A stretch of DNA of 64,000 nt from Burkholderiales bacterium (GTDB lineage: Bacteria; Pseudomonadota; Gammaproteobacteria; Burkholderiales; SG8-41). How positions within the stretch are numbered: position 1 is the first letter of the stretch; the number at the start of each line of letters is the position of its first letter. The notes under the pieces were generated by a model. The model searched no databases and had not been told where the DNA came from. It saw only the letters and a list, made by a program, of their open reading frames with translations. The stretch lies in the NCBI GenBank assembly GCA_022841375.1, contig JALHRQ010000006.1, positions 71,819 through 135,818 on the forward strand, read 5' to 3'. Below are positions 27,918-38,704 of the stretch, in pieces. The translations under genes were made by a program, and so were the position numbers.

Positions 27918-28553
27918 ATGATCACCATCGCCCTCTCCAAGGGCCGCATTTTCGACGAAACCGTGCCGCTGCTGAAAGCCGCGGGCATTGTCACGCGTGA
28001 CAATCCCGAGACTTCGCGCAAGCTGATTCTCGAAACCAACCGCCGCAATGTGCGCGTGATCATCGTCCGCGCCACCGATGTGCCGACTTACGTCCAGTTC
28101 GGCGGCGCCGACCTCGGCGTGGCCGGCAAGGATGTGCTCGATGAACACGGCGGCGCAGGGTTGTATACGCCACTCGACCTGAAAATCGCCAAATGCCGGA
28201 TGATGGTCGCAGTGCGCAAGGACTTTGATTACGCCAGCGCGGTGCGCCAGGGCGCGCGGCTGAAAGTCGCTACCAAATACGTGCAGACCGCGCGCGAACA
28301 CTTCGCCACCAAGGGCGTGCATGTTGACCTGATCAAGCTTTACGGTTCGATGGAACTCGCGCCGCTGACCGGGCTGGCCGATGCCATCGTTGATCTGGTC
28401 AGCACCGGCGCCACGCTGAAGGCGAACGGGCTGGTCGCGGTTGAAGAGGTGGTGCACATCAGTTCGCGGCTGGTGGTCAATCAGGCGGCGCTGAAACTAA
28501 AGCGCGAGCAGCTGCAGCCGCTGATCGACACTTTTGCCCGCGCCGTCGGCTGA
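27918..28553 (+). CDS. hisG: ATP phosphoribosyltransferase HisG, short form
   Basis: HisG condenses ATP with PRPP, the first step of histidine synthesis. With 211 residues this is the short form, which lacks the C-terminal ACT-like regulatory domain and, in known species, needs HisZ as partner. hisZ is not in the window. Motifs include [33 protein letters not shown] and the PRPP loop [20 protein letters not shown]. It opens a co-directional his operon. Confidence 0.96.
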   Translation: MITIALSKGRIFDETVPLLKAAGIVTRDNPETSRKLILETNRRNVRVIIVRATDVPTYVQFGGADLGVAGKDVLDEHGGAGLYTPLDLKIAKCRMMVAVRKDFDYASAVRQGARLKVATKYVQTAREHFATKGVHVDLIKLYGSMELAPLTGLADAIVDLVSTGATLKANGLVAVEEVVHISSRLVVNQAALKLKREQLQPLIDTFARAVG

Positions 28554-28555
28554 TC

Positions 28556-29860
28556 ATGCGCCGGCTCTCCACCACCCAGCCTGATTTCGAACAGCGCCTG
28601 GCCGAGCTGCTGGCGTTCGAGGCGGCGCAGGATCCGCAGATCGACGTCACGGTCGCGGCGATTCTGGCTGACGTGAAAACCCGTGGCGATGCCGCCGTGC
28701 TCGAATACACCGCGCGTTTCGACGGCGTAAAGGCCGATACGCTGGCGGCGCTGGAAATCCCCAAATCCGAAATGCAGGCGGCGCTCGCACGCATCTCCGC
28801 AGCGCGGCGCGCGGCGCTGGAAGCGGCTGCGGCGCGCGTGCGTGACTATCACGAGCGTCAGCGCGCCGAGTCCTGGGGTTATACCGATGCCGACGGCAAC
28901 GAACTCGGCCAGCAGATTACCGCGCTGGATCGCGCGGGCCTCTACGTGCCCGGCGGCAAGGCGGCGTATCCGTCGTCGGTGATCATGAACGCAGTGCCGG
29001 CCAGAGTCGCCGGGGTTACCGAAGTGATCATGGTGGTACCGACGCCGCGCGGAGAAAAAAACGATCTGGTACTGGCGGCTGCCGCGATCTGCGGCGTCGA
29101 CCGCGTGTTCACCATTGGCGGTGCACAGGCGGTGGCGGCGCTGGCCTACGGCACGGCGACGATCCCGCAGGTCGACAAGATCGTCGGCCCGGGCAATGCC
29201 TATGTCGCCGCAGCGAAACGGCGCGTGTTCGGCGTGGTCGGCATCGACATGGTCGCCGGTCCTTCGGAAATTCTGGTGGTCGGCGACGGCTCGACCGATC
29301 CCGACTGGGTGGCAATGGACCTGTTTTCGCAGGCCGAGCACGATGAGCTTGCGCAGTCGATCCTGCTGGCTCCCGATGCCAAATATCTGGATGCAGTGTC
29401 CGCTAGCATTGCGAAGCTGCTGCCCGACATGCCGCGTCGCGCGGTGATCGAAGCGTCGTTGAACGGTCGCGGCGCGCTGATTCAGGTACGCGATATCGAT
29501 GAAGCCTGCCTGCTGGTCAATCGCATTGCGCCGGAACATCTGGAACTGTCGGTCGAGAATGCGCAGGCACTGCTGCCGAAAATCCGCCACGCCGGCGCGA
29601 TATTCCTCGGTCGCTATACTTCCGAAGCGTTGGGCGACTATTGCGCCGGGCCCAACCACGTGTTGCCGACGTCGCGTACCGCGCGCTTTTCGTCGCCGCT
29701 GGGCGTCTACGATTTCCAGAAACGCTCCAGCGTGATTTGTGTGTCTGCTGAAGGCGCCGAGAAACTTGGCAGGATCGCGGTGGAACTCGCGAACGGCGAG
29801 GGACTGCCGGCGCACGCACGATCGGCGGAACTCAGGTTGCGCGGCAAGAGCGGATCATGA
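28556..29860 (+). CDS. hisD: Histidinol dehydrogenase HisD
   Basis: HisD oxidises histidinol to histidine in two NAD+-dependent steps with a zinc ion. The 434-residue protein has [34 protein letters not shown], the QAEHDE zinc/catalytic region and APEHLEL. It follows hisG by 2 bp and overlaps hisC by 4 bp (ATGA). Length is normal. Confidence 0.97.
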   Translation: MRRLSTTQPDFEQRLAELLAFEAAQDPQIDVTVAAILADVKTRGDAAVLEYTARFDGVKADTLAALEIPKSEMQAALARISAARRAALEAAAARVRDYHERQRAESWGYTDADGNELGQQITALDRAGLYVPGGKAAYPSSVIMNAVPARVAGVTEVIMVVPTPRGEKNDLVLAAAAICGVDRVFTIGGAQAVAALAYGTATIPQVDKIVGPGNAYVAAAKRRVFGVVGIDMVAGPSEILVVGDGSTDPDWVAMDLFSQAEHDELAQSILLAPDAKYLDAVSASIAKLLPDMPRRAVIEASLNGRGALIQVRDIDEACLLVNRIAPEHLELSVENAQALLPKIRHAGAIFLGRYTSEALGDYCAGPNHVLPTSRTARFSSPLGVYDFQKRSSVICVSAEGAEKLGRIAVELANGEGLPAHARSAELRLRGKSGS

Positions 29861-30924
29861 GCCGTTACTGGAGCAAGGCAGTGCAGGGGCTGACGCCGTA
29901 TGTGCCGGGCGAACAGCCCAAGCTGCCCAACCTGATCAAGCTCAATACCAACGAGAGTCCGTACGGGCCCAGCCGTCGCGTGCTCGATGCGCTGCGCGCC
30001 GAGATTGGTGAATCGCTGCGGCTGTATCCGGATCCCGCCAGCGACAAGCTGCGCGCGGCGGTTGCCCAACGTTACAGCGTCACACCGGCGCAGGTGTTTG
30101 TCGGCAACGGTTCGGATGAAGTGCTGGCGCACGTGTTTCTCGGCTTGCTGAAGCACGACAAGCCGGTGCTGTTCCCGGACATCACCTACAGCTTTTATCC
30201 GGTGTATTGCGGGCTGTACGACATTCCGTATGAACCGGTGCCGTTGAATCGTACGTTCGAGATTGTCATCGACGATTACCTGCGGCCCAACGGCGGCATC
30301 ATTTTCCCCAACCCCAATGCGCCGACCGGGCGTTTTGTGCCGGTGGCCGAAGTCGACCGTATGCTGCGCGCGAACTCGGGGTCGGTGGTGGTCATCGACG
30401 AGGCCTATGTCGATTTCGGCGGCGAATCGGTGGTGCCGCTGGTACAGCGTTACCCGCATTTGCTGGTCACGCACACGCTGTCGAAGTCGCGCGCGCTGGC
30501 CGGATTGCGCGTGGGTTATGCGATCGGTCATCCCGACCTGATCGAAGGGCTGACCCGGGTCAAGGACAGCTTTAATTCTTATCCGCTGGACCGTTTTGCA
30601 CAGGCCGGCGCGACCGCGGCGATCGAAGATGACGCCTATTTCAAGGCGATGTGCGGCAAGGTCATCGTCACCAAGAAAAAACTGCTGCAGGAATTGCAGG
30701 GTCTGGGTTTCGAAGTGCTGCCGTCGGCAGCCAACTTCGTGTTCGCACGCGTGCCGGGCCGCGACGGCGCGGACATTGCCGCGAAGCTGCGTGATCGCAG
30801 CATCATCGTTCGTCATTTCCGCAAGCCGCTGCGCATCGCCGAGTTCATGCGCATCACCGTCGGCACCGATGAGCAGTGCGCCGGGCTGGTTGAAGCGCTG
30901 CGCGAAATCCTCAAATCGGCCTGA
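29857..30924 (+). CDS. hisC: Histidinol-phosphate aminotransferase HisC
   Basis: This fold-type I PLP enzyme of 355 residues converts imidazole-acetol phosphate to histidinol phosphate. It shows [44 protein letters not shown] and the PLP lysine motif [16 protein letters not shown]. The start is coupled to hisD through an ATGA overlap. Confidence 0.96.
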   Translation: MSRYWSKAVQGLTPYVPGEQPKLPNLIKLNTNESPYGPSRRVLDALRAEIGESLRLYPDPASDKLRAAVAQRYSVTPAQVFVGNGSDEVLAHVFLGLLKHDKPVLFPDITYSFYPVYCGLYDIPYEPVPLNRTFEIVIDDYLRPNGGIIFPNPNAPTGRFVPVAEVDRMLRANSGSVVVIDEAYVDFGGESVVPLVQRYPHLLVTHTLSKSRALAGLRVGYAIGHPDLIEGLTRVKDSFNSYPLDRFAQAGATAAIEDDAYFKAMCGKVIVTKKKLLQELQGLGFEVLPSAANFVFARVPGRDGADIAAKLRDRSIIVRHFRKPLRIAEFMRITVGTDEQCAGLVEALREILKSA

Positions 30925-31007
30925 AGCGGCGGGCTTTGGCGAATTCGTTTATACTCTGTAATCAACAAGTTACCTCAGGCAAGCTTACTTCAGGTTCACA
31001 GGCAAAC

Positions 31008-31595
31008 ATGGCACGCCAGGCACAGGTTATCCGCGACACCCAGGAAACGCAGATCAGCGTCATGCTGAATCTCGACGGCAGCGGCCGCGCGAAACTCGCC
31101 AGCGGCGTGCCCTTCCTCGACCACATGCTCGACCAGATTGCGCGTCACGGCCTGGTCGACCTCGAGGTCAAGGCCAAGGGTGATCTGCATATCGACGCCC
31201 ACCACACCGTTGAAGATATCGGCATCACGCTGGGCCAGGCCTTCGCCAAAGCGATCGGCGACAAAAAAGGCGTGCGCCGTTACGGCCACGCCTATGTGCC
31301 GCTGGACGAGGCCTTGTCGCGCGTGGTCATTGACCTGTCCGGCCGACCCGGTCTGGAGATGAGCGGCAAGTTCACGCGTGCGCGTGTCGGTGATTTCGAC
31401 GTCGACCTGGTGCGCGAGTTTTTCCAGGGCTTCGTCAATCACGCACTGGTGACGCTGCATCTCGATAACCTGAAGGGCGTCAACGCCCATCATCAGGTGG
31501 AAACGCTGTTCAAGGCCTTCGGACGCGCGTTGCGCATGGCGGTGGAGCTCGACCCACGCGTCAAAGGCGTGCCGTCGACCAAAGGAAAACTGTGA
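31008..31595 (+). CDS. hisB: Imidazoleglycerol-phosphate dehydratase HisB
   Basis: I chose the ATG at 31008 ([18 protein letters not shown]). The frame upstream from a TTG at 30936 is not family-like. The 195-residue enzyme is the monofunctional dehydratase with the Mn-binding histidine motifs [12 protein letters not shown] and [15 protein letters not shown] and the [13 protein letters not shown] start. No HisB-N phosphatase domain is fused, as is normal outside enterobacteria. Confidence 0.96.
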   Translation: MARQAQVIRDTQETQISVMLNLDGSGRAKLASGVPFLDHMLDQIARHGLVDLEVKAKGDLHIDAHHTVEDIGITLGQAFAKAIGDKKGVRRYGHAYVPLDEALSRVVIDLSGRPGLEMSGKFTRARVGDFDVDLVREFFQGFVNHALVTLHLDNLKGVNAHHQVETLFKAFGRALRMAVELDPRVKGVPSTKGKL

Positions 31596-31609
31596 ATCCC
31601 GGCTGAGCT

Positions 31610-31640
31610 ACTGCGCGACCCGGTGACGGCGTCGCGCAGT
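31610..31640. repeat. Perfect 10-bp hairpin in the hisB-hisH gap
   Basis: ACTGCGCGAC (31610-31619) pairs with GTCGCGCAGT (31631-31640). No T-run follows, so termination is unlikely. The rest of the 217-bp gap (31596-31813) has no gene. It includes a degenerate copy of the 29-bp repeat at 31685-31713. Confidence 0.55.
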
Positions 31641-31813
31641 GCTCGGAATCTCGCCTATCCTTTGGGATATGTCTCGGTTCCGCGCGCCGCGAAGCCAGTC
31701 CTCTTGGAGGACGCTGCGCTCCTTGTCACCGGTCCGCTCGCTACGCTCATCCTGCGGCTCGTTTCTTTACCACTCTGTTACCCGCTGTCCAATCGGCAAC
31801 ATAAAACTGGACC

Positions 31814-32464
31814 ATGACCATCGACATTGCAGTCATTGACTACGGAATGGGCAACCTGCGCTCGGTGTCCAAGGCCATTGAATACGTCGCGCCGGGCCGA
31901 AAGGTCGTGGTCACCAGTAATCCGGATGAAGTGGTCGCGGCCGGCCGCGTGGTGTTTCCCGGCCAGGGCGCGATGCCGGACTGCATGCGCGAAATGGAAT
32001 CACGAGGCTTGCGCCCGGCGTTGCTTGAAGCCGCGCGCAGCAAGCCTTTTCTCGGAATTTGCATCGGCCTGCAGATGTTGTTCGAACACAGCGAGGAAGG
32101 TGACACCCGCGGTCTAGGGCTGCTGCCCGGCGTGGTGCGGCGGTTTCCGCAAGCGCGGATGGTCGGCGCCCAGGGCGAAAAGCTCAAGGTGCCGCACATG
32201 GGCTGGAATGAGGTCGAGCAGGCGATCAAACACCCGCTGTGGGCCGGCATACCCGACCGCAGCCGCTTTTATTTTGTGCACAGTTATTTCGCGGAGCCCG
32301 CGGATGGTGCGCTGGTGGCGGGCTGGAGCGCTTATCCTTTCCGTTTTGCCTGCGCGGCGGCGCGCGGCAATCTGTTCGCGGTGCAGTTCCATCCTGAAAA
32401 AAGTCACACCGCAGGGTTGCAACTGCTGGCAAACTTTGTGGCGTGGCAGCCGTTGCCGCTGTAG
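31814..32464 (+). CDS. hisH: Imidazole glycerol phosphate synthase glutaminase subunit HisH
   Basis: HisH releases ammonia from glutamine and channels it to HisF. The 216-residue class-I amidotransferase has the nucleophile elbow FLGICIGLQMLFE, the oxyanion region PGQGAMPDCM, HMGWNEV, and the catalytic His-Glu pair in VQFHPEKSH. Position before hisA is canonical. Confidence 0.96.
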   Translation: MTIDIAVIDYGMGNLRSVSKAIEYVAPGRKVVVTSNPDEVVAAGRVVFPGQGAMPDCMREMESRGLRPALLEAARSKPFLGICIGLQMLFEHSEEGDTRGLGLLPGVVRRFPQARMVGAQGEKLKVPHMGWNEVEQAIKHPLWAGIPDRSRFYFVHSYFAEPADGALVAGWSAYPFRFACAAARGNLFAVQFHPEKSHTAGLQLLANFVAWQPLPL

Positions 32465-32575
32465 TATGATCACCATCAATCCATTGATTCTGCAGTCAAC
32501 ATCTATCCCATCTGATCCGGTTTTTCTGTCGCCCACTCTTCCGATCAAATCCGGTTTCGCAATCCGTTTAATTCC

Positions 32576-33319
32576 ATGCTGATCATTCCCGCCATCGATT
32601 TGAAGGACGGCAAATGCGTGCGCCTGAAGCAGGGCGACATGAGCGAAGCCACGATTTTTTCCGAAGACCCCGGCGCCATGGCCAAACAGTGGCTGGACCA
32701 GGGTGCGCGCCGGTTGCATGTCGTTGATCTCAACGGTGCGGTCGCCGGCAAGCCGAAGAACGAGGCGGCGATCCGCGCCATCGTCAAGGCCGTCGGCACC
32801 GACCTGCCGATCCAGTTGGGCGGCGGCATCCGCGACCTCGACACCATTGAGATCTATATCGATGCCGGCATCAGTTACATCATCATCGGCACCGCGGCGG
32901 TGAAAACCCCGGGCTTTCTGCAGGACGCCTGCACCGCGTTCCAGGGTCACATCATCGTTGCGCTCGACGCCAAGGACGGCAAGGTGGCTGTCGACGGCTG
33001 GTCGAAAATGACCGGACATGATGTTGTCGACCTTGCGAAAAAATTCCAGGACTATGGCGTCGAAGCGGTGATCTATACCGACATCGGCCGCGACGGCATG
33101 CTGTCCGGCGTCAACATCGAAGCCACGGTCAACCTGGCGCGACAGCTGACGGTGCCGGTGATCGCCAGCGGCGGTATTACCGATCTGAAAGACGTCGAGA
33201 AACTCTGCGCCGTCGAATCCGAAGGCATCATCGGCGCCATCACCGGCCGTGCGGTTTATCAGGGCACGCTGGATTTTGCCGCCGCGCAGAAGCTGGCGGA
33301 TAAACTGGGCGCTAAGTAA
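32576..33319 (+). CDS. hisA: Phosphoribosylformimino-AICAR-P isomerase HisA
   Basis: The 247-residue (beta/alpha)8 barrel isomerises ProFAR to PRFAR. Asp8 lies in [15 protein letters not shown], the second acid is in VALDAKDG, and phosphate-binding loops are QLGGGIRD and ASGGITD. The ATG at 32576 lies 111 bp after hisH. That gap shows no gene. Confidence 0.96.
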   Translation: MLIIPAIDLKDGKCVRLKQGDMSEATIFSEDPGAMAKQWLDQGARRLHVVDLNGAVAGKPKNEAAIRAIVKAVGTDLPIQLGGGIRDLDTIEIYIDAGISYIIIGTAAVKTPGFLQDACTAFQGHIIVALDAKDGKVAVDGWSKMTGHDVVDLAKKFQDYGVEAVIYTDIGRDGMLSGVNIEATVNLARQLTVPVIASGGITDLKDVEKLCAVESEGIIGAITGRAVYQGTLDFAAAQKLADKLGAK

Positions 33320-33408
33320 GGAGTGAGGAGTTAGGCGTGAGGAGTAAAAAGAATCACCGCTCTGCATTGCGCTTCCTAACCCCTGACTCCTGACCCCTCA
33401 CGCTTCAG
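33317..33408. repeat. Intergenic inverted repeat, copy 2 of the GTGAGGAGTAAGG family
   Basis: The hisA-hisF gap begins TAAGGAGTGAGGAGTTAGGC, including the hisA stop, and ends with the complementary arm CCTGACTCCTGACCCCTCAC. It can fold into a long imperfect hairpin. Confidence 0.65.
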
Positions 33409-33410
33409 CA

Positions 33411-34181
33411 ATGGGCCTCGCCAAACGCATCATTCCCTGTCTCGACGTCACCGCCGGCCGCGTGGTCAAGGGTGTCAATTTCGTTGAACTGAAGGACGCC
33501 GGCGATCCGGTGGAAATTGCGCGGCGTTACGACGATCAGGGCGCCGACGAACTGACTTTTCTCGACATCACCGCCAGCAGCGACGACCGCGGTCTGATCC
33601 TCAACATCATCGAAGCGGTTGCGGCGCAGGTGTTCATTCCATTGACAGTCGGCGGTGGCGTGCGTGCGGTTGACGATGTGCGGCGTCTGCTCAATGCCGG
33701 CGCCGACAAGGTCAGCATCAATACTTCCGCGGTGCAGAATCCGCAGCTGGTGGCGGATGCCAGCGGCCGTTACGGTGCGCAGTGCATCGTGGTGGCGGTT
33801 GACGCCAAACGCGTGCCCGGCGATGGCCCGTTACGCTGGGAAGTCTTCACCCACGGCGGGCGCAAGGCCACGGGCCTCGATGCGGTCGAGTGGGGCAAAA
33901 AAATGCAGGCGATGGGTGCGGGCGAAATCCTGCTGACCAGCATGGACCGCGACGGCACGCGCGTCGGCTTCGATCTGGAACTGACCCATGCGTTTTCATC
34001 GGCGCTGGACATTCCCATCATCGCCAGCGGCGGCGTCGGCAACCTCGATCATCTGGCCGACGGCGTGACCATCGGCGGCGCCGATGCGGTGCTCGCCGCG
34101 AGCATTTTTCACTATGGCGAATTCACCGTGCGCCAGGCGAAACAGCACATGGCGCAGCGCGGCATCGAAGTGCGCTTGTAG
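33411..34181 (+). CDS. hisF: Imidazole glycerol phosphate synthase cyclase subunit HisF
   Basis: HisF uses ammonia from HisH to form IGP and AICAR. The 256-residue barrel has Asp12 in [16 protein letters not shown], the second catalytic Asp in VVVAVDAKR, and [10 protein letters not shown] and [11 protein letters not shown] phosphate loops. Length is standard. Confidence 0.97.
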   Translation: MGLAKRIIPCLDVTAGRVVKGVNFVELKDAGDPVEIARRYDDQGADELTFLDITASSDDRGLILNIIEAVAAQVFIPLTVGGGVRAVDDVRRLLNAGADKVSINTSAVQNPQLVADASGRYGAQCIVVAVDAKRVPGDGPLRWEVFTHGGRKATGLDAVEWGKKMQAMGAGEILLTSMDRDGTRVGFDLELTHAFSSALDIPIIASGGVGNLDHLADGVTIGGADAVLAASIFHYGEFTVRQAKQHMAQRGIEVRL

Positions 34182-34255
34182 TTCTTAAAATAATTTATTA
34201 AAATCAATAAGTTATAAATTAAATGGGCGCGTCCCTTGGGACGCCGGCTGAGACC

Positions 34256-34645
34256 ATGGCATCCGACTGGCTGGACCGCATACACTGGAGCGCTGATGGG
34301 CTGATCCCGGTGGTCACGCAGGAGGCCGGTTCGGGACGCGTGCTGACGGTGGCCTGGGCGAACCGCGAGGCCCTGCAGCGGACTGCCGAGACCGGTGAAG
34401 CACATTACTGGTCGCGCTCGCGCAAAAAACTGTGGCACAAGGGCGAAGAATCCGGCCATGTGCAGAAAGTGCGGGCGATCCGCAGCGATTGCGATCAGGA
34501 CGTGGTGCTGTTCGAAGTGGAGCAGGTCGGCGGCATCGCCTGCCATACCGGACGGCACAGCTGTTTTTTTCTGGAATTGCGCGACGGCGACTGGGTCGAA
34601 ACCGATCCGGTGCTCAAGGATCCGCAGACGATTTACGGCAAATGA
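34256..34645 (+). CDS. hisI: Phosphoribosyl-AMP cyclohydrolase HisI
   Basis: The ATG at 34256 ([19 protein letters not shown]) is preferred over one at 34223, because the upstream 11 residues are encoded by a palindromic stretch (GCGTCCCTTGGGACGC at 34230-34245). The 129-residue enzyme opens the PR-AMP ring. Zinc/metal ligands lie in [13 protein letters not shown] and CHTGRHSC. It is separate from HisE, as usual in betaproteobacteria. Confidence 0.94.
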   Translation: MASDWLDRIHWSADGLIPVVTQEAGSGRVLTVAWANREALQRTAETGEAHYWSRSRKKLWHKGEESGHVQKVRAIRSDCDQDVVLFEVEQVGGIACHTGRHSCFFLELRDGDWVETDPVLKDPQTIYGK

Positions 34646-34663
34646 CGGGCATCGTTGAACAAC

Positions 34664-34990
34664 ATGGCTGACAAAGATGTATTGCTGAAACTGGCTGAGA
34701 CCATTGCGGCGCGCAAGGGCGCGGACGCCGGTACTTCGTACGTCGCCAGCCTGATGGCCAAAGGTGAGGACGCCATCCTGCGCAAGGTGCTGGAGGAGGC
34801 GGCCGAGACCCTGCTCGCCTCGAAGGAGGGTGATAAACTGCATGTCATCCGCGAAACCGCTGATTTGTGGTTTCACACGATGGTGCTGCTGGCCTGGCAC
34901 GGCGCGGGTCCGCAGGACGTATTGGACGAACTGCAGCGGCGCGAGGGGCAGTCAGGTATCTCGGAAAAAGCCTCGCGTAAGCCGTCGTAA
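34664..34990 (+). CDS. hisE: Phosphoribosyl-ATP pyrophosphatase HisE
   Basis: The 108-residue MazG-like pyrophosphatase converts PR-ATP to PR-AMP. It has [34 protein letters not shown] and [13 protein letters not shown], which hold the acidic metal-binding helices. ATG at 34664 is chosen over a TTG at 34655. The hit/hinT gene often found after hisE is absent here, and tatA follows directly. Confidence 0.94.
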   Translation: MADKDVLLKLAETIAARKGADAGTSYVASLMAKGEDAILRKVLEEAAETLLASKEGDKLHVIRETADLWFHTMVLLAWHGAGPQDVLDELQRREGQSGISEKASRKPS

Positions 34991-35049
34991 GACGCTGCGC
35001 CTAAAGATTGCAAATTCCCCGCGTGTGCGCGGGTCAACAGGAGCAAGTT

Positions 35050-35268
35050 ATGGGTTCATTCAGCATCTGGCACTGGTTGATCGTGTTGCTGGTCGTGGTA
35101 TTGATCTTCGGCACCAAGAAACTGCGCAACATCGGCGCCGACCTCGGCGGCGCGGTGAAGGGTTTCAAGGAAGGCGTCAAGGGTGCTGAAGACAAGGCAT
35201 CCGAAATTCCGCCTTCGACCGGCCAGACCATAGACGGCGAAGTCCGCAAGGAAACGACGAAGTCGTGA
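35050..35268 (+). CDS. tatA: Twin-arginine translocase subunit TatA
   Basis: The 72-residue protein [20 protein letters not shown] has the TatA transmembrane helix, the FG hinge ([10 protein letters not shown]) and an amphipathic helix with [10 protein letters not shown]. An AGGAGCA ribosome site precedes the ATG. TatA forms the protein-conducting assembly for folded proteins. Likely clients in the window are the Rieske protein and the amidohydrolase at 43485. Confidence 0.95.
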   Translation: MGSFSIWHWLIVLLVVVLIFGTKKLRNIGADLGGAVKGFKEGVKGAEDKASEIPPSTGQTIDGEVRKETTKS

Positions 35269-35399
35269 GGCGTAAAAAGTAAGGAGTCAGAAGCGCGAGG
35301 ACATTGCGCCGCCGTTCGGCGCAAGCCAGGCCGGATAATCCGCGCCTCTGAAATCCCTCCTTACTCCTCACGCCTGACCCCTTACGTCTGACACCCCTC
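35267..35399. repeat. Intergenic inverted repeat, copy 3 of the GTGAGGAGTAAGG family
   Basis: The tatA-tatB gap starts TGAGGCGTAAAAAGTAAGG and ends with CTCCTTACTCCTCACGCCTG (35360-35379), with TTGCGCC...GGCGCAA as an inner hairpin (35307-35328). It separates genes that are normally 10-50 bp apart. Confidence 0.65.
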
Positions 35400-35400
35400 C

Positions 35401-35802
35401 ATGTTTGACATCGGCTTCTCCGAATTGATGGTCATTGCCGTGGTGGCGCTGATCGTCATCGGCCCCGAACGCCTGCCCAAGGTGGCGCGTACGGTCGGCC
35501 TGCTGTTCGGGCGCATGCAGCGGTATGTCAATGATGTGAAGGCCGATATCAGCCGCGAAATGGCGCTCGACGATCTGCGCAAGCTGCAGGCCAACATCCA
35601 GGACACCGCGAATTCGCTCGAGCAGTCGATGAAACAGGAAGTCGGTGCGGTGGAGTCCGATCTCAACAAGATTGCCGGCGACGCGAAGGCTGCGGCTGCG
35701 CCGGCGGCCTCCCCGGAGGAGACCGCTGCAGCACTGGCCGCTGCAGAAGCCTTGCCGCCGGCTGATCCGGCTGCCATTGCAGGCGAGGTCAAAAAGGCCT
35801 GA
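35401..35802 (+). CDS. tatB: Twin-arginine translocase subunit TatB
   Basis: The 133-residue protein begins MFDIGFSELMVIAVVALIVI followed by GPERLPKVAR, the TatB hallmark, then a long amphipathic region and an Ala/Pro/Glu-rich tail. It recognises Tat signal peptides with TatC. Confidence 0.95.
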   Translation: MFDIGFSELMVIAVVALIVIGPERLPKVARTVGLLFGRMQRYVNDVKADISREMALDDLRKLQANIQDTANSLEQSMKQEVGAVESDLNKIAGDAKAAAAPAASPEETAAALAAAEALPPADPAAIAGEVKKA

Positions 35803-35822
35803 TCCGCCGACCTGCAGCCCTG

Positions 35823-36575
35823 ATGACCGAAGATACTTTCATCTCCCACCTGATCGAACTGCGCGACCGCCTGTTGCGCGCGCTGATCGTGTTTGCGGTG
35901 GTGCTGGTGGTGCTGATTCCGTTTGCCTCCGAACTCTACGATCTGCTGGCGACGCCGATGATGAGCGCGTTGCCCGAAGGCTCTAAGATGATCGCCACCG
36001 GGGTGATCACGCCGTTCCTGGTGCCGATCAAGGTGGCGATGATGGTCGCTTTTATGGTGACGCTGCCGTTCACGCTGTTCCAGGCCTGGTCGTTTGTCGC
36101 GCCCGGCCTATATAACCACGAAAAGCGTCTGGTGTTGCCGCTGGTGGTCGCCAGCACGCTGCTGTTCGTCATCGGCATCGCGTTCTGCTATTTCTTCGTA
36201 TTCAACACGGTGTTCCACTTCATCAACCAGATCGCGCCGAAAAGCATCACGGTGGCGCCGGACATCGAGAACTACCTTAATTTCGTGCTGACGATGTTTC
36301 TTGCCTTCGGCCTGACGTTCGAGACGCCGATTGTCGTGGTGATGCTGACGCGCATGGGAATTGTGACGATCGAGCAGTTGCGCGAAGCGCGGCCTTATTT
36401 CATCGTCATCGCTTTTGTCATTGCCGCAGTGGTGACGCCGCCCGACGTGGTGTCGCAGCTGCTGCTGGCGGTGCCGATGTGCCTGCTGTTTGAGGTGGGA
36501 CTGATTGCCGCGCGCTTTGTGCCGCCGCGCGCGCCCGCAGCCGACGACAGCTTTAGTCCGCCGACCGACGCCTGA
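35823..36575 (+). CDS. tatC: Twin-arginine translocase subunit TatC
   Basis: The 250-residue protein has six membrane helices and starts with the signal-peptide-binding region FISHLIELRDRLLRAL. Also visible are FQAWSFVAPGLYNHEKR and FGLTFETPIVVVMLTRMGIV. Length is normal. It ends the his-tat run of co-directional genes. Confidence 0.96.
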   Translation: MTEDTFISHLIELRDRLLRALIVFAVVLVVLIPFASELYDLLATPMMSALPEGSKMIATGVITPFLVPIKVAMMVAFMVTLPFTLFQAWSFVAPGLYNHEKRLVLPLVVASTLLFVIGIAFCYFFVFNTVFHFINQIAPKSITVAPDIENYLNFVLTMFLAFGLTFETPIVVVMLTRMGIVTIEQLREARPYFIVIAFVIAAVVTPPDVVSQLLLAVPMCLLFEVGLIAARFVPPRAPAADDSFSPPTDA

Positions 36576-36603
36576 ACCGCGGCGCCCGCCGCCGGTTCCG
36601 TAA

Positions 36604-37767
36604 TTATTCTTTACGCGCCTGTTTCGGCGGGCGTTTGCCCACGGTCACGCGCAGTTCCAGTGCTTTGGTTTCGCGCATCACGCGCAGCGTGGCTTCGCTG
36701 CCGGGCTTCAGTGCAGCGATCAGGTTAAGCATGGTCGCCGAGTCCGGAACCACTTTGCCTTCGACGGCAACCAGGATGTCGCCGGCTTTGACGCCGCCGC
36801 GGTCGGCGGGCGTGCCGCGGAATACCTCGGTGATCAGCGTGCCCCGGGTGCCGGGGATCTTGAATGATTCAGCGATTTCCGGCGTCACATCCTGCACGCC
36901 GACGCCGATCCAGCCGCGCTGCACCGAGCCGGTCTCGATGATCTGCTCCATCACCGTTTTGGCGGTGCCCGCCGGAATGGCGAAACCGATACCCAGCGAT
37001 GCGCCGCCCGGCGTCCTTGAATAAATGGCGGTGTTGATGCCGATCAGATTGCCGTTGACATCGACCAGTGCGCCGCCCGAGTTACCGGGATTGATCGCAG
37101 CGTCGGTCTGGATGAAATTCTCGAAGGTGTTGATGCCGAGCTGGCTGCGGCCCAGTGCGCTGACGATGCCCAGTGTCACGGTCTGGCCCACGCCGAAGGG
37201 GTTGCCGATCGCCAGCACCACGTCGCCGACGCGTGCGCTGTCCGGTGCGCCAAAGGTGATCGCCGGGAGTTTGGGCAGATCAATCTTGAGCACGGCAAGA
37301 TCGGATTCCGGGTCGGTGCCGACAACTTTTGCCGTGACGCGGCGGTTGTCGGTCAGCGCCACTTCAATGCCGTCGGCGGCTTCGACGACATGGCTGTTGG
37401 TCAGGATGTAGCCCGACTCGCTGACGATGACGCCGGAGCCCAGGTTGGTGTTGGGCTGGGACTGCGCTTCGGGTTGGTCGCCGAAGAAAAACTGGAACAA
37501 CGGATCGTTGCGCAACGGATGCTGCTGAACCTTGACCGCCTTCATCGTGTAAATGTTGACCACTGCGGGCATGGCCTTTTTCGCGGCTTCGCTGTACGAG
37601 CCGGCGCGCGGGGCGCCGCTGCCGGCATCGGTCACCGGCTGGCCGACAGTGATCACAGCGTTTTGCGGCATGCCGTTGAGCAGGTCTGGCCGCAAAGTGC
37701 CGATCACGAACAACGCGGCGAGGCAGATCGTTGCGGTTTGGCTGAACAGGAGCCAGAGTTTTCGCAT
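36604..37767 (-). CDS. DegQ/DegS-type periplasmic serine protease (HtrA family)
   Basis: The 387-residue protein has an N-terminal hydrophobic anchor or signal (LWLLFSQTATICLAALFVIG), a trypsin-like domain with H126 (TNSHVVEAAD), D156 (SDLAVLKIDL) and S230 (GNSGGALVD), and one PDZ domain (GWIGVGVQDVTPEIAESF). One PDZ and a likely uncleaved anchor resemble DegS more than DegQ/DegP. A role in envelope stress is inferred. It is divergent from the Nif3 family gene, with 56 bp between the starts. Confidence 0.92.
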   Translation of the reverse strand: MRKLWLLFSQTATICLAALFVIGTLRPDLLNGMPQNAVITVGQPVTDAGSGAPRAGSYSEAAKKAMPAVVNIYTMKAVKVQQHPLRNDPLFQFFFGDQPEAQSQPNTNLGSGVIVSESGYILTNSHVVEAADGIEVALTDNRRVTAKVVGTDPESDLAVLKIDLPKLPAITFGAPDSARVGDVVLAIGNPFGVGQTVTLGIVSALGRSQLGINTFENFIQTDAAINPGNSGGALVDVNGNLIGINTAIYSRTPGGASLGIGFAIPAGTAKTVMEQIIETGSVQRGWIGVGVQDVTPEIAESFKIPGTRGTLITEVFRGTPADRGGVKAGDILVAVEGKVVPDSATMLNLIAALKPGSEATLRVMRETKALELRVTVGKRPPKQARKE

Positions 37768-37823
37768 GAGAAGACCGCAACGGCGCGGTTACAATGACTT
37801 TTTGCTGAAGACGGGTGAATGGG

Positions 37824-38570
37824 ATGGAACGCGCAGCACTCGATGACTATCTTGCTGATTTCCTGCAAGTGCATGATTTCCGTGATTATTGCCCAAACGG
37901 TCTGCAGGTGGAAGGGCGCGCTGAAATCAAGCGGATCGTCACCGGGGTGACGGCTTCGGCAGCGTTGATCGAGGCAGCCGTCGCCGACGGTGCCGATGCG
38001 CTGATCGTGCACCATGGTTATTTCTGGCGCGGTGAAGATGCGCGCATCACCGGCATGCGCCGCCGCCGTCTGGGCCTGCTGTTCCAGCACAACCTCAATC
38101 TGTTCGCCTATCACCTGCCATTGGATGCCCATCCGGAAGTGGGCAACAACGCGACGCTGGCCCGTCAGCTCGGACTTGATACCGCGACGCGTTTCGGTGA
38201 GCAGGATGTTGCTGCGCTGGGCACCATCGCCAGCGGCAGCACTGTGGCTTCGTTCGCACGCACCATCACCGAAAAACTCGGTCGCGCCCCGCTGGTAATC
38301 GGCGACCCCGCGCGGCCGTTGCGGCGCATCGCGTGGTGCACCGGCGGTGCGCAAGGGATGTTCGAACAGGCGATCGCGCTGAACGTCGATGCCTATCTCA
38401 GCGGAGAGATTTCGGAGCAGACGGTGCATCTGGCGCGCGAATCCGGCGTGGCCTATATCGCCGCCGGCCATCATGCGACCGAGCGGTATGGCGTACAGGC
38501 GCTGGGGGCACACCTGGCGCAGCGTTTCGGGGTGCAGCACCGTTTTATCGAAATTGAAAACCCGGTATAG
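37824..38570 (+). CDS. Nif3/YbgI-family metal-binding protein
   Basis: The ATG at 37824 ([15 protein letters not shown]) is chosen over a GTG three codons upstream. The 248-residue protein has the Nif3 family dinuclear-metal motifs [19 protein letters not shown] and [16 protein letters not shown], and the [14 protein letters not shown] start. The family is often annotated as GTP cyclohydrolase I type 2, but its function is not settled. Confidence 0.9.
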   Translation: MERAALDDYLADFLQVHDFRDYCPNGLQVEGRAEIKRIVTGVTASAALIEAAVADGADALIVHHGYFWRGEDARITGMRRRRLGLLFQHNLNLFAYHLPLDAHPEVGNNATLARQLGLDTATRFGEQDVAALGTIASGSTVASFARTITEKLGRAPLVIGDPARPLRRIAWCTGGAQGMFEQAIALNVDAYLSGEISEQTVHLARESGVAYIAAGHHATERYGVQALGAHLAQRFGVQHRFIEIENPV

Positions 38571-38704
38571 GCCGGCCGGGCGGGCGGGCCCCCGGACGCC
38601 TGCCGCCGGACATTTACAGTCTGTAACAATTTAGTCTGCGCCGTTGGCAGGCCGCAGGTCTATCATGGGATCTCCCGCCCGTTGCGGATGTTGTCGAGGA
38701 TGCA

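Noticed and set aside
31623-31839. Frames in the hisB-hisH gap
   Set aside because: The gap is repeat-derived and the predicted peptides are low-complexity.
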